Assembly (NCBI RefSeq): GCF_016703145.1
Contig: NZ_JADJCO010000005.1
Coordinates: 248,001-312,000, forward strand
DNA from: Ottowia sp.
Lineage (GTDB): Bacteria; Pseudomonadota; Gammaproteobacteria; Burkholderiales; Burkholderiaceae_C
Direction: 5' to 3'
DNA length: 64,000 nt
Shown here: in pieces, positions 33,898 through 41,606 of the stretch
How positions within the stretch are numbered: the first letter of the stretch is position 1
Layout of the letters: every line of letters begins with the position of its first letter
Made by a program: the position numbers and the translations under genes
Notes under the pieces: model-generated
The model's input: the letters and a program-made list of their open reading frames with translations, nothing else
What the model was told of the DNA's origin: nothing
The model's database searches: none

Positions 33898-34659
33898 GTG
33901 CGGTTCGACGTCATCACGCTGTTCCCCGAGCTGTTTGCTCCCTTTCTGGAAGCGGGCATCACGCGCCGCGCCTACGCCAGCGGCCAGATCGAGCTGAAAC
34001 TCTGGAACCCGCGCGAGCACGCCGAGGGCAACTACCGCCGCGTGGACGACCGCCCCTTCGGCGGCGGTCCCGGCATGGTGATGATGGCCGAACCGCTGGC
34101 GCGCTGCCTGGCCGCCGTGCGCGCCGACCGCGTGGAAGAAGTCCCGGCGCCCGTGGTGTTGTTCTCGCCCATCGGCGAGGTGCTGCGCCACGCCGCCGTG
34201 GCGCGCTGGGCCGCCGGGCCCGGCGCCATCCTGGTGTGCGGGCGCTACGAGGGGATCGACCAGCGCTTCATCGATACGCACGTCGATGTGCAGATCAGCC
34301 TGGGCGACTTCGTGCTTTCCGGCGGCGAGATCGCCGCGCTGGCCCTGCTGGACGCCGTGGCGCGCCTGCAGCCGGGCGTGCTGGGCGACGAGGGCAGCCA
34401 CCAGGCCGACAGCTTCAACCCCGCCGTCGATGGCTTGCTGGATTGCCCGCACTACACCCGGCCCGAGGACTGGCGCGGCCAGCGCGTGCCGGCCGAGCTG
34501 ATGTCGGGCCACCACGCGCAGATCGAGCGCTGGCGGCGCGACCAGCGGCTGCAGCTCACCGCGCGGCATCGGCCCGAGCTGGTCGCTGCCGCGCGGGCCG
34601 CGGGGCGCCTGGCCGCGCGGGACGAGGCGCTGCTGGAGCGCCTGGCCGCCGGGCTATAA
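33898..34659 (+). CDS. trmD: tRNA (guanine-N1)-methyltransferase
   Basis: A 253-residue SPOUT enzyme that makes m1G37 in tRNAs with G36, needed to hold the reading frame. GTG start at 33898. FDVITLFPELF opens the protein; the trefoil knot is in FSPIGEVL, VCGRYEGIDQRFID, and SLGDFVLSGGEIAALALLDA. The end ELMSGHHAQIERWRRDQ is typical. It precedes rplS as usual, but rpsP and rimM, normally before it, are replaced by hslO and a gamma-carbonic anhydrase gene. Confidence 0.96.
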   Translation: MRFDVITLFPELFAPFLEAGITRRAYASGQIELKLWNPREHAEGNYRRVDDRPFGGGPGMVMMAEPLARCLAAVRADRVEEVPAPVVLFSPIGEVLRHAAVARWAAGPGAILVCGRYEGIDQRFIDTHVDVQISLGDFVLSGGEIAALALLDAVARLQPGVLGDEGSHQADSFNPAVDGLLDCPHYTRPEDWRGQRVPAELMSGHHAQIERWRRDQRLQLTARHRPELVAAARAAGRLAARDEALLERLAAGL

Positions 34660-34781
34660 TCAAAAGCTTTTCGATCCTCTGCCGGCCGCGGCACAGAAAA
34701 GGCTTGGGCACCGCCACTTCAGGCGCGCCCGGCTTGCCGCCCCTAGCGTAGCGTGTGCACGATCGAGAACGGGAAAGCGTC

Positions 34782-35165
34782 ATGAACCTGATCCAGACCC
34801 TCGAAAAAGAGGAAATCGAGCGCCTCGGCAAGAAAATCCCCGAGTTCGCTCCCGGCGACACCGTCATCGTCAGCGTCAACGTTGTCGAAGGCAGCCGCAA
34901 GCGCGTGCAGGCCTACGAAGGCGTGGTCATCGCCAAGCGCAACCGGGGCCTGAACAGCGGCTTCACCGTGCGCAAGATCTCCAGCGGCGAAGGCGTGGAG
35001 CGCACCTTCCAGACCTACAGCCCGCTGATCGCCGGCATCGAGGTCAAGCGCCGCGGCGACGTGCGCCGCGCCAAGCTGTACTACCTGCGCCAGCGCAGCG
35101 GCAAGTCGGCGCGCATCAAAGAAAAGCTGCCCAGCCGCGTGGCCAAGCAGGCCGCCAGCGCCTGA
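34782..35165 (+). CDS. rplS: Ribosomal protein L19
   Basis: A 127-residue 50S protein at the 30S-50S interface. MNLIQTLEKEEIERLGKKIPEF, VVEGSRKRVQAYEGVVIAKR, RKISSGEGVERTFQTYSP and VRRAKLYYLRQRSGKSARIKEKL are all diagnostic. The 122-bp leader holds a TATAAT at 34655-34660 over the trmD stop, a palindrome AAAAGCTTTT and a GC-rich hairpin, so it may have its own promoter and leader control. A terminator follows 38 bp after the stop. Confidence 0.97.
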   Translation: MNLIQTLEKEEIERLGKKIPEFAPGDTVIVSVNVVEGSRKRVQAYEGVVIAKRNRGLNSGFTVRKISSGEGVERTFQTYSPLIAGIEVKRRGDVRRAKLYYLRQRSGKSARIKEKLPSRVAKQAASA

Positions 35166-35203
35166 TCGCACCCGGCCCGCCGCAGGCGAGCCGTCCGCCG
35201 AAG

Positions 35204-35237
35204 CCGCCTGCAGCGCATCCCGCCCAGGCGGTTTTTT
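35204..35237 (+). terminator. Rho-independent terminator after rplS
   Basis: CCGCCTG, 14-base loop, CAGGCGG, then TTTTTT. The end is only 10 bases before the next ATG (35248). Confidence 0.85.
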
Positions 35238-35247
35238 CGTTCCGTCC

Positions 35248-35973
35248 ATGGCCACACCCCTGACTCCGCTGCCCCAGTTCGATCCGCGCCGCGTGCCCGT
35301 GTCCGGCGTGGACGCGCACCTGCCCGCCGTGCCGGGCGAGCGGCTGACACCCGCCGCGCTGCGCCAGCGCTTCCACGCACCGCCGCGCTGGCAGCCCGAG
35401 GTGCGGCGCGAGCCGCGCTTCGCCGACCGCGCACCGGCGGCGGCGGCCGTGCTGGTGCCGCTGGTGGAGCGGCCCGACGGCCTGTCGGTGCTGCTGACCG
35501 AGCGCACTGCCCACCTCTCGACCCACTCCGGCCAGGTTGCCTTCCCGGGCGGCAAGGTCGATGCCGGGGACGCCGACGTGGTCCACGCCGCCCTGCGCGA
35601 GGCGCACGAGGAGGTGGGCCTGGAGCGCGGCTTCGTCGACGTCATCGGCCAGTTGCCGGTGTATGTCACCGGCACCCAGTTCATCGTCACCCCGGTGGTG
35701 GCGCTGGTGCGCCAGGGCTTTGTGCTGCACCCCAACGCCGATGAGGTGGCGCACGCGTTCGAGGTGCCGCTGGCCTTCCTGATGGACCCGGCGCACCACC
35801 GGCGCCACCGCTTCGAGTGGGACGGCCAGATGCGCGAATGGTTCTCCATGCCCTACCTGGAGCCAGCGCGCGCCATCGCCCAGGCCGGCGAATCGCCGCC
35901 CGAGGCCGAACGCTACATCTGGGGTGCCACGGCGGGCATGTTGCGAAACTTCTACAGATTCCTCGCCGCCTGA
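35248..35973 (+). CDS. nudL: CoA pyrophosphatase, Nudix family
   Basis: A 241-residue Nudix hydrolase that cuts coenzyme A or its oxidised form to 4'-phosphopantetheine and 3',5'-ADP. The Nudix box is GGKVDAGDADVVHAALREAHEEVGL-like (residues about 100-124) and the neighbouring STHSGQVAFPGG is the CoA-binding segment that separates NudL from other Nudix proteins. The ATG is 10 bases after the rplS terminator, so its transcript must begin around the terminator or arise by read-through. Confidence 0.9.
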   Translation: MATPLTPLPQFDPRRVPVSGVDAHLPAVPGERLTPAALRQRFHAPPRWQPEVRREPRFADRAPAAAAVLVPLVERPDGLSVLLTERTAHLSTHSGQVAFPGGKVDAGDADVVHAALREAHEEVGLERGFVDVIGQLPVYVTGTQFIVTPVVALVRQGFVLHPNADEVAHAFEVPLAFLMDPAHHRRHRFEWDGQMREWFSMPYLEPARAIAQAGESPPEAERYIWGATAGMLRNFYRFLAA

Positions 35974-36016
35974 GCCCGCGCACCACGCCGGTGCGTGGCC
36001 GCGCCGCCGGCGTCAC

Positions 36017-36022
36017 TATCAT
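36017..36022 (+). promoter_or_regulatory. Probable -10 box, leaderless message
   Basis: TATCAT, 6 bases before the ATG at 36029 of the CobD-like gene. No ribosome-binding site is seen between. Confidence 0.4.
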
Positions 36023-36028
36023 CGGCGG

Positions 36029-37012
36029 ATGATCCTGTTCGTCATCGTGATCGCGCTGTTGCTGGAGCAGGTGCGGCCGCTGGAGCCGCACAACCCCGCC
36101 GCCGCCGCGCTGCGGCGCTGGGCACGGGCGGTCGCCCACAACGTGGACACCGGCACCGGGCACCACGCCTGGCTGGCCTGGACGCTGGTCGTGGCCCTGC
36201 CCGCGGTGGCGGCGGCGGCGGTGCACGGGCTGCTGCTGTGGTTGGGCGGCTGGCCGCTGGCGCTGCTGTGGAGCGTGCTGGTGCTCTACCTCACGCTGGG
36301 CTTTCGCCAGTTCAGCCACCACTTCACCGGCATCCGCGACGCGCTGGAGGCGGGTGACGAGGAGCGCGCCCGCCAACTGCTGGCGCACTGGCAGCAGGTC
36401 GACGCCGGCGCGCTGCCGCGCACCGAGATCGTGCGCCTGGTGATCGAATACTCCGTGCTGGCCGCGCACCGCCACGTCTTCGGCGTGCTGGCCTGGTTCT
36501 GCGTGCTAGCCGTGGCCGGGCTGGGGCCGGCCGGAGCGGTGTTCTACCGCAACGCCGAGTTCGTGCGGCGCTACTGGCAGCGCAAGACACAGGCGGCCGA
36601 CCACCCCTCCAGCCCGGCGCTGTGCGAGGCCGGCGACGCCGCCTGGCGCGTGATCGACTGGCTGCCCGCGCGCATGACGGCGCTGGGCCTGGCCATCGTC
36701 GGCAGCTTCGAGGACGCCATCGACGCCTGGCGTCAGCACGCCGCGCGCTTCGCCGACGCCAACGACGGCGTGATCCTGGCGGCGACGGCCGGCGCCATCG
36801 GCGTGCGGCTGGGCGGCGCCGCGCTGCGGCCGGCGGCGCCCGGCGGCCTGGGCCAGCCCATGCCCGGTGCCGCCGGCCTGGCGGCCGAGGGCCTGCCGGG
36901 CGAGCCGCCGCGCACCGCGCACTTCACCCAGGTCGTCGGCCTGGTGTGGCGCATGGTGGCGCTGTGGCTGCTGCTGCTGGTGCTGCTGACGCTGGCGCAC
37001 GTCTTGGGCTAG
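36029..37012 (+). CDS. CobD/CbiB-like membrane protein
   Basis: A 327-residue inner-membrane protein with four to five hydrophobic segments, of the CobD/CbiB type. AALRRWARAVAHNVDTG, LTLGFRQFSHHFTGIRDALEAGD, and TEIVRLVIEYSVLAAHRHVFGV are visible. It resembles the cobalamin protein only distantly; in Burkholderiales this branch stands outside cobalamin clusters, so a different role (AmpE-like) is possible. It follows nudL. A repeat begins on the stop codon. Confidence 0.75.
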   Translation: MILFVIVIALLLEQVRPLEPHNPAAAALRRWARAVAHNVDTGTGHHAWLAWTLVVALPAVAAAAVHGLLLWLGGWPLALLWSVLVLYLTLGFRQFSHHFTGIRDALEAGDEERARQLLAHWQQVDAGALPRTEIVRLVIEYSVLAAHRHVFGVLAWFCVLAVAGLGPAGAVFYRNAEFVRRYWQRKTQAADHPSSPALCEAGDAAWRVIDWLPARMTALGLAIVGSFEDAIDAWRQHAARFADANDGVILAATAGAIGVRLGGAALRPAAPGGLGQPMPGAAGLAAEGLPGEPPRTAHFTQVVGLVWRMVALWLLLLVLLTLAHVLG

Positions 37013-37075
37013 AAATCTGCCTGTGGCCGGCGTATTTATTGCGCATTTAGCTATCAAAAATGCAGCGATTCGAAT
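37012..37075 (+). repeat. Dispersed repeat, copy 9
   Basis: Carries AAATCTGCCTGTGGCCGGCG, TTATTGCGCATTTAGCTAT and CAAAAATGCAGCG. It starts at the CobD-like stop codon and ends about 20 bp before the CoA-transferase start. Confidence 0.7.
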
Positions 37076-37095
37076 CGCTGAACCGACCGCGACCC

Positions 37096-38307
37096 ATGAC
37101 CCATCACCCCGACACTCCTGGCCGTCCGCTGCCGCTTTCGGGCTTGAGGGTGGTCGAATTCACCCACATGGTCATGGGTCCCACCTGCGGCCTGGTGCTG
37201 GCCGACCTGGGCGCCGAGGTGATCAAGGTCGAACCCATCGAAGGCGACCGCACGCGCCACTTGCTGGGTTCGGGCGCGGGCTTCTTCCCCATGTTCAACC
37301 GCGGCAAGAAAAGCATCGCCCTCGACCTGCACCAGCCCCAGGGCGCGGAGGTGGCGCGGCGGCTGGCTGCCAGCGCCGACGTGGTGGCCGAGAACTTCAA
37401 GCCCGGCACCCTGCGCAAGTACGGGCTGGACCACGCCGCGCTGTCAGCGGCCCACCCGCGCCTCATCTACGTCAGCTGCAAGGGCTTTCTGCCCGGTCCC
37501 TACGAGCACCGCACGGCGCTCGACGAGGTGGTGCAGATGATGGGGGGCCTGGCCTACATGACCGGCCGCCCGGGCGACCCGCTGCGCGCCGGCACCAGCG
37601 TCAACGACATCATGGGCGGCATGTTCGGCGCCATCGGCGTCCTCGGCGCGCTGGTGCAGCGCGGCATCACCGGGCGCGGGCAGGAGGTGCAGACCGCGCT
37701 GTTCGAGAACAACGTGTTCCTGGTCGGTCAGCACATGCTGCAGTACGCCATCACCGGCCAGCCGGCCGCGCCCATGCCGGATCGCATCTCGGCCTGGGGC
37801 GTGTACGACGTGTTCACTGTCCGTGACGGCGAGCAGATCTTCCTGGCCGCCGTGAGCGACGCGCAGTGGAAGACGTTCTGCGACGTGCTCGGCTTCGCCG
37901 ACCTGCTGGCCGACCCGCTGTACGCCGACAACAACGCCCGCGTGCGGCTGCGCGCCAGCCTGCTGCCCCTGCTGCGCCAGCGCCTGGCCTGCCGGGAGGC
38001 GTCGGCGCTGGCGGCGTTGTTCGAACGTGCGGGCCTGCCCTACGCACCCATTCGCAAGCCGGAAGAACTGTTTGACGACCCGCACCTGAAGGCCACCGGC
38101 GGCCTGGCCGACATCCAGCTCACCGACGGCGAGCGCCGAGGCCAGACCACGCAAACCACCTTGCTGCCCTTTACCCTGAGTGGCGCCCGTCTGGGTGCCG
38201 GCTCGCAGCCGCCGACGATGGGCCAGGACACCGCCGACCTGCTGGTTTCCCTGGGCTACGGCGCCAGCGAGATAGAAGCGCTTCGCGCCAATCACTCGGT
38301 CGCCTGA
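37096..38307 (+). CDS. CaiB/BaiF family CoA-transferase
   Basis: A 403-residue class III CoA-transferase, moving CoA between carboxylic acids in the cytosol. LSGLRVVEFTHMVMGPTCGLVLADLGAEVIKVEP opens it; NRGKKSIALDLHQPQG, AENFKPGTLRKYGLD, and RAGTSVNDIMGGMFGAIGVLGALVQRG are typical. ATG 37096 is preferred over the upstream ATG 37060, which lies in a repeat. The acid is unknown; Bug receptors elsewhere in the window could supply it, but this is guesswork. Confidence 0.92.
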   Translation: MTHHPDTPGRPLPLSGLRVVEFTHMVMGPTCGLVLADLGAEVIKVEPIEGDRTRHLLGSGAGFFPMFNRGKKSIALDLHQPQGAEVARRLAASADVVAENFKPGTLRKYGLDHAALSAAHPRLIYVSCKGFLPGPYEHRTALDEVVQMMGGLAYMTGRPGDPLRAGTSVNDIMGGMFGAIGVLGALVQRGITGRGQEVQTALFENNVFLVGQHMLQYAITGQPAAPMPDRISAWGVYDVFTVRDGEQIFLAAVSDAQWKTFCDVLGFADLLADPLYADNNARVRLRASLLPLLRQRLACREASALAALFERAGLPYAPIRKPEELFDDPHLKATGGLADIQLTDGERRGQTTQTTLLPFTLSGARLGAGSQPPTMGQDTADLLVSLGYGASEIEALRANHSVA

Positions 38308-38317
38308 GACAAGTGCT

Positions 38318-39190
38318 TCAGGCCGCTGCCGGCGTGCCATGGCCCGGCGCGCGGCGCAGCGGCGGCCACAGGGTGAACACCGTGCCGTGTCCGTCCGGCA
38401 CCCAGCCGCAGCGCGCGCCCAAGGCCCGCGCCCGGCTGCGCACGTTGCCCAGGCCCCGACGTCCGGGTGACAGGACGTCGGGGGCAGGGGGCGTGCAGGG
38501 GCGGCCGTCGTCGTGCACACGCACCTGCACGCCGGGCGCGCCGCCGTGGGCGGCCTCGGCGGTGGAGACGGTGATCTCGGTGGCGCCGCTGTGCTTGGCG
38601 ATGTTGGTCAGTACCTCCTGCAAGATGCGCAGCACGTGCAGCGCGCTTTGCGCATCCAGCCACGGCAGGGGCGGCACGTCGCTCATCCGCCAGTGCAAGG
38701 CAATGCCCGCCTGGCCCAGCCGCCGCCCCAGCCGGTAGCGCAGCGCGCCCAGCAGGGCCAGCAAATCGGCGCCGGCGCATTCGAGCGAGTCGATGGCGAT
38801 TTTCAGGTCGTCGATGCACTCCTTGAGCACCTGGGCTACGTTCGCGGGCTGGTTCCTGGCTTGGCCGTGCTCCACCAGGCGCAGCGCGCTCATCAGCTAC
38901 GAGCCCACGCCGGCGTGCATCTCGCGCATCAGGCGCTGGCGCTCGTGCAGCAGGGTTTGCTCGCGCTCAGCGGTGCGCAGGCGCTCGTGGGTACCTTGCA
39001 GCTCGCGTTCCTGCGCGGCCAGGCGCTCCGCCAGGGTGGCGCGGGCGTGGGCAGCGGTGGCCAGGGCCTCGGTGTAGCGCGTGAAGGCGGCGTAGAGGAA
39101 CACGGTGAGCAGGCCCAGGTTGACGTAGGGCGTGAGGTAGATGCCTTCCACATCCAGCCGATAGTTCTGCATCAGCATGTCCTGCACGGG
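38318..39190 (-). pseudogene. Broken sensor histidine kinase
   Basis: Two open frames on the minus strand make one HisKA_3 (NarL-type) kinase. The first (39226 to 38897) gives a membrane segment, a coiled region (LAERLAAQERELQ) and the phospho-His box RLMREMHAGVGS, then TAG in place of the Gln codon of the usual GSQLMSAL. The second begins LMSALRLVEHGQ and includes the N box EVLTNIAKHS and G box GRRGLGNVRSRARALG. The aspartate after His is also lost (HAG for HDG). Its N-terminus is cut off at the CACGGG tandem. No response regulator is next to it. Confidence 0.8.
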
Positions 39191-39608
39191 CACGGGCACG
39201 GGCACGGGCACCTGCACCGTGGCCATGGACCAGGCGCGCAGCGTGACGGTGCAGTTCGCCCTCGATACCTACACCATCGGCGGCAGCGTCGACAACCTGA
39301 CCGGCACCGGGCTGGTGCCGCGCAACGGCGGCGAGGAATTACCCATCAGCGGCAACGGCGGCTTCACCTTTGCCCACCCGGTGGCGCATGGCGGCAGCTA
39401 CGCCGTTACCGTGCATGCGCAGCCCACGGGCCAGACCTGCACGGTGGGCAACGCCAGCGGCCGCGACGTCGCCGCTGATGTGAACGACGTGCGCGTGGAC
39501 TGCGCCGACATCACCATCCCCATCACCCCACTCGCCGTACCCGTGCCCGCGCTGAGCGCGTGGAGTCTGGCGCTGCTCGGCCTGCTGGCGCTGCGCCGCA
39601 GGGTTTGA
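39177..39608 (+). pseudogene. Truncated IPTL-CTERM surface protein
   Basis: A 143-residue fragment ending in PVPALSAWSLALLGLLALRRRV, an IPTL-CTERM type sorting signal (short Pro-rich box, hydrophobic helix, Arg cluster). CTGTGTCTVAMDQARSVTVQFA and SVDNLTGTGLVPRNGGEELPIS are like C-terminal repeats of large surface proteins. It has no signal peptide and its 5' end is the CACGGG tandem, so the N-terminal part is missing. It could instead be a short domain left by a collapsed repeat in assembly. Confidence 0.65.
39185..39208. repeat. CACGGG tandem, four copies
   Basis: Four exact six-base units, followed by CACCTG. They mark the junction between the kinase remnant (minus) and the IPTL-CTERM fragment (plus), and are translated as Gly-Thr on the plus and Val-Pro on the minus strand. 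Confidence 0.85.
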
Positions 39609-39611
39609 AGG

Positions 39612-39665
39612 TTTTTTTTGGCCTCCAGCGCTTGCCAGACAAGCGCTGGCAGCTACAAAAATAAA
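39612..39665 (+). repeat. Dispersed repeat, copy 10, hairpin form
   Basis: GGCCTCCAGCGCTTG, a CCAGA loop, CAAGCGCTGG, CAGCTACAAAAATAAAAAC. The stem is a perfect 10-bp inverted repeat (39625-39649). It starts four bases after the IPTL-CTERM stop. Confidence 0.8.
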
Positions 39666-39679
39666 AACACAATACGACC

Positions 39680-40528
39680 ATGAGCACCGACAACTACTCC
39701 ATCCGCCCCATGCGCCGCGACGAGCTGGACACCGCGCTGCAATGGGCCGCGCACGAGGGCTGGAACCCCGGCCTGCACGATGCCGCGTGCTTTCACGCGG
39801 CCGATCCGCAGGGCTTTCTGGTGGGGCTACGGGGCGACGAACCCATCGCCTGCATCTCGGTGGTGCGCTACGGGGCCAGCTACGGGTTTCTGGGCCTGTA
39901 CATCGTCGCGCCCGAACACCGGGGCCAGGGCCACGGCTGGGCGCTGTGGCAGGCGGGGATGGCGCACCTGGGCGAGCGCGCGGTGGGGCTCGACGGCGTG
40001 GTGGCGCAGCAGGCCAACTACCGCCGCTCGGGCTTCGTGCTGGCGCACCGCAATGTCCGCTACCAGGGCGCGGCGCGGCATGGCGGCGGCGCGGGCGGCG
40101 TGCTCGATCTGCGCGCGGTGGATTTTCAGCAGGTGCTGGACTGCGACCGCCCCTGCTTTCCCGCCGGGCGCGAGGCCTTTCTGCGCGCCTGGGTGCGGCA
40201 AAGCGGCCACCATGCGCTGGGCCTGGCGCAGGGCGGTCGGCTGGCGGCCTATGGCGTGATCCGGCCCTGCCTGCAAGGCCACAAGATCGGCCCGCTGATC
40301 GCCGACGACGCCGCGCAGGCGCAAACCCTGCTGCGGGCGCTGATGGCCCGGGTGCCCGAGGGCAGCGCCGTCTTCCTGGACGTGCCGCAAACCCACGCCG
40401 CCGCCGTGGCGCTGGCCGAGGGGCACGGCATGGCGCCGATGTTCGAGACCGCGCGCATGTACAAGGGCGCGCCCGCGCTGCCCGACATGCAGCGAACGTT
40501 TGGGATTGCGACATTCGAGCTGGGGTGA
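39680..40528 (+). CDS. GNAT acetyltransferase with C-terminal extra domain
   Basis: A 282-residue protein. Residues 1-140 hold a GNAT fold with the acetyl-CoA loop APEHRGQGHGWALW near residue 78. Residues 150-282 form the acetyltransferase_18-type C-terminal half seen in two-domain relatives (GRLAAYGVIRPCLQGHKIGPLIAD; RALMARVPEGSAVFLDVPQ; GMAPMFETARMYKGAPA). The substrate is unknown. It lies 14 bp after the repeat. Confidence 0.85.
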   Translation: MSTDNYSIRPMRRDELDTALQWAAHEGWNPGLHDAACFHAADPQGFLVGLRGDEPIACISVVRYGASYGFLGLYIVAPEHRGQGHGWALWQAGMAHLGERAVGLDGVVAQQANYRRSGFVLAHRNVRYQGAARHGGGAGGVLDLRAVDFQQVLDCDRPCFPAGREAFLRAWVRQSGHHALGLAQGGRLAAYGVIRPCLQGHKIGPLIADDAAQAQTLLRALMARVPEGSAVFLDVPQTHAAAVALAEGHGMAPMFETARMYKGAPALPDMQRTFGIATFELG

Positions 40529-40798
40529 TTCCATGCCATACCGGCTTGCATCGCCCTGGGCGTGCACTTCCCATGGATGTGTTTGCAGGGGCCGCCGTTG
40601 CCGCAACCTCGGCGTTTGCAGTTCACCTGCTGTGGCGCCGTCGACCTGAACCAGGCCTGCCTCGAGTCAAGACGCGAAGCTGATTCGGACACGGGTGGAG
40701 AAGTCCACGGTTGGACTTCCCGCGAACATCGAACCGCCAGCGCAATTCAAACCCGTCATCGGTCCCGCTGAGAAGGCATGAACCACGGGCGTGCAGCC
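40529..40798. other. Intergenic region without a recognised gene
   Basis: 270 bp between the GNAT gene and the convergent VOC gene. Short open frames exist but none shows family-like sequence, and I see no terminator hairpin with a T run or tandem repeat. Confidence 0.6.
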
Positions 40799-41347
40799 TC
40801 AATGTGCTCCCACCTTCCCACTTCCGTCGTGCATCCAGCGCGCGTGCCGCGGGGCCTTCTTGGTCCGGTCCCATTCGTTCAGCATGTCCCACTTCACGGC
40901 GTCGAGCTTGCGGTTCATCTCGGGCGTGGCGGTGTTGGCGCACAGCTCCAGGCGGTGGCCGGAGGGGTCGAAGAAGTAGATCGACTTGAAGAGGGTGTGG
41001 TCGGTCGGGCCGATGACCTCGATGCCGCCCGCCTCCAGCCTGGCCTTGGCCTTGAGCAGGGTGTCCATCGAATCCACCTTGAGCGCCAGGTGCTGCGTCC
41101 ACGTGGGCGTGTTGGGGTCGCGGCCCATCTCGGGGCGGGTGGGCAACTCGAAGAAGGCCAGCACGTTGCCGTTGCCGGCGTCCAGGAAGACGTGCATGTA
41201 CGGGTCGGGCTCCTGGGTGGAGGGCACCTCGTCCTCGGCGATGGCGAGGATGAAGTCCATGTCCAGGTACTTGCCGTACCACTCCACGGTCTGCTTGGCG
41301 TTCTTGCAGCGGTAGGCGACGTGGTGGATTTTCTCGATGAAGGCCAT
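40799..41347 (-). CDS. VOC-superfamily (glyoxalase/dioxygenase-like) protein
   Basis: A 182-residue protein of the vicinal oxygen chelate fold: IEKIHHVAYRCKNAKQTVEWYGKYLDMDF, ending with GPTDHTLFKSIYFFDPSGHRLELC. Candidate metal ligands are the early His (HHVAYR), His in TQHLALKVD and Glu in RLELC. AAGGAG stands 7 bases before ATG. It is last of four genes on the minus strand headed by an MBL-fold protein, suggesting a ring-opening or isomerising step in an aromatic route. Confidence 0.88.
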   Translation of the reverse strand: MAFIEKIHHVAYRCKNAKQTVEWYGKYLDMDFILAIAEDEVPSTQEPDPYMHVFLDAGNGNVLAFFELPTRPEMGRDPNTPTWTQHLALKVDSMDTLLKAKARLEAGGIEVIGPTDHTLFKSIYFFDPSGHRLELCANTATPEMNRKLDAVKWDMLNEWDRTKKAPRHARWMHDGSGKVGAH

Positions 41348-41369
41348 GGCGTTTCTCCTTGCGTGGCGA

Positions 41370-41594
41370 TTAAACACCTGCGCGGGCGATGCGCATCGCC
41401 TCGCGCAGCACGGCGATGTCGCCGACGTGGTTGGCCAGCAGCAGGACCAGGCGCGCGTTGGCCGTGCCGCTCTGCGCATCGCTCAGGCCCTGGTGCATGT
41501 CGATCAGCAGTTCGTAGAAGTCGTCGCCGGGCGAATAGGGCTGGAAGTAGCGCTGGCCGGGTTCGCCGAAGTTGGGCTGGGTGTTCAGGGGCAT
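41370..41594 (-). CDS. DUF2783 small protein
   Basis: A 74-residue protein with the DUF2783 pattern DDFYELLIDMHQGLSDAQSGTANARLVLLLANHVGD. The family is found in the operon of FAD-dependent monooxygenases of this sort; its role is not known. It lies 12 bp after the monooxygenase gene and 22 bp before the VOC gene. Confidence 0.85.
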   Translation of the reverse strand: MPLNTQPNFGEPGQRYFQPYSPGDDFYELLIDMHQGLSDAQSGTANARLVLLLANHVGDIAVLREAMRIARAGV

Positions 41595-41606
41595 GTGGGC
41601 GGCCTT

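Noticed and set aside
39185..39208. CACGGG tandem as a CRISPR-like array
   Set aside because: Units of six bases without spacers; a simple tandem repeat.
39625..39649. Hairpin of repeat copy 10 as a terminator
   Set aside because: The 10-bp stem is not followed by a T run in either direction; it is listed as part of the repeat.
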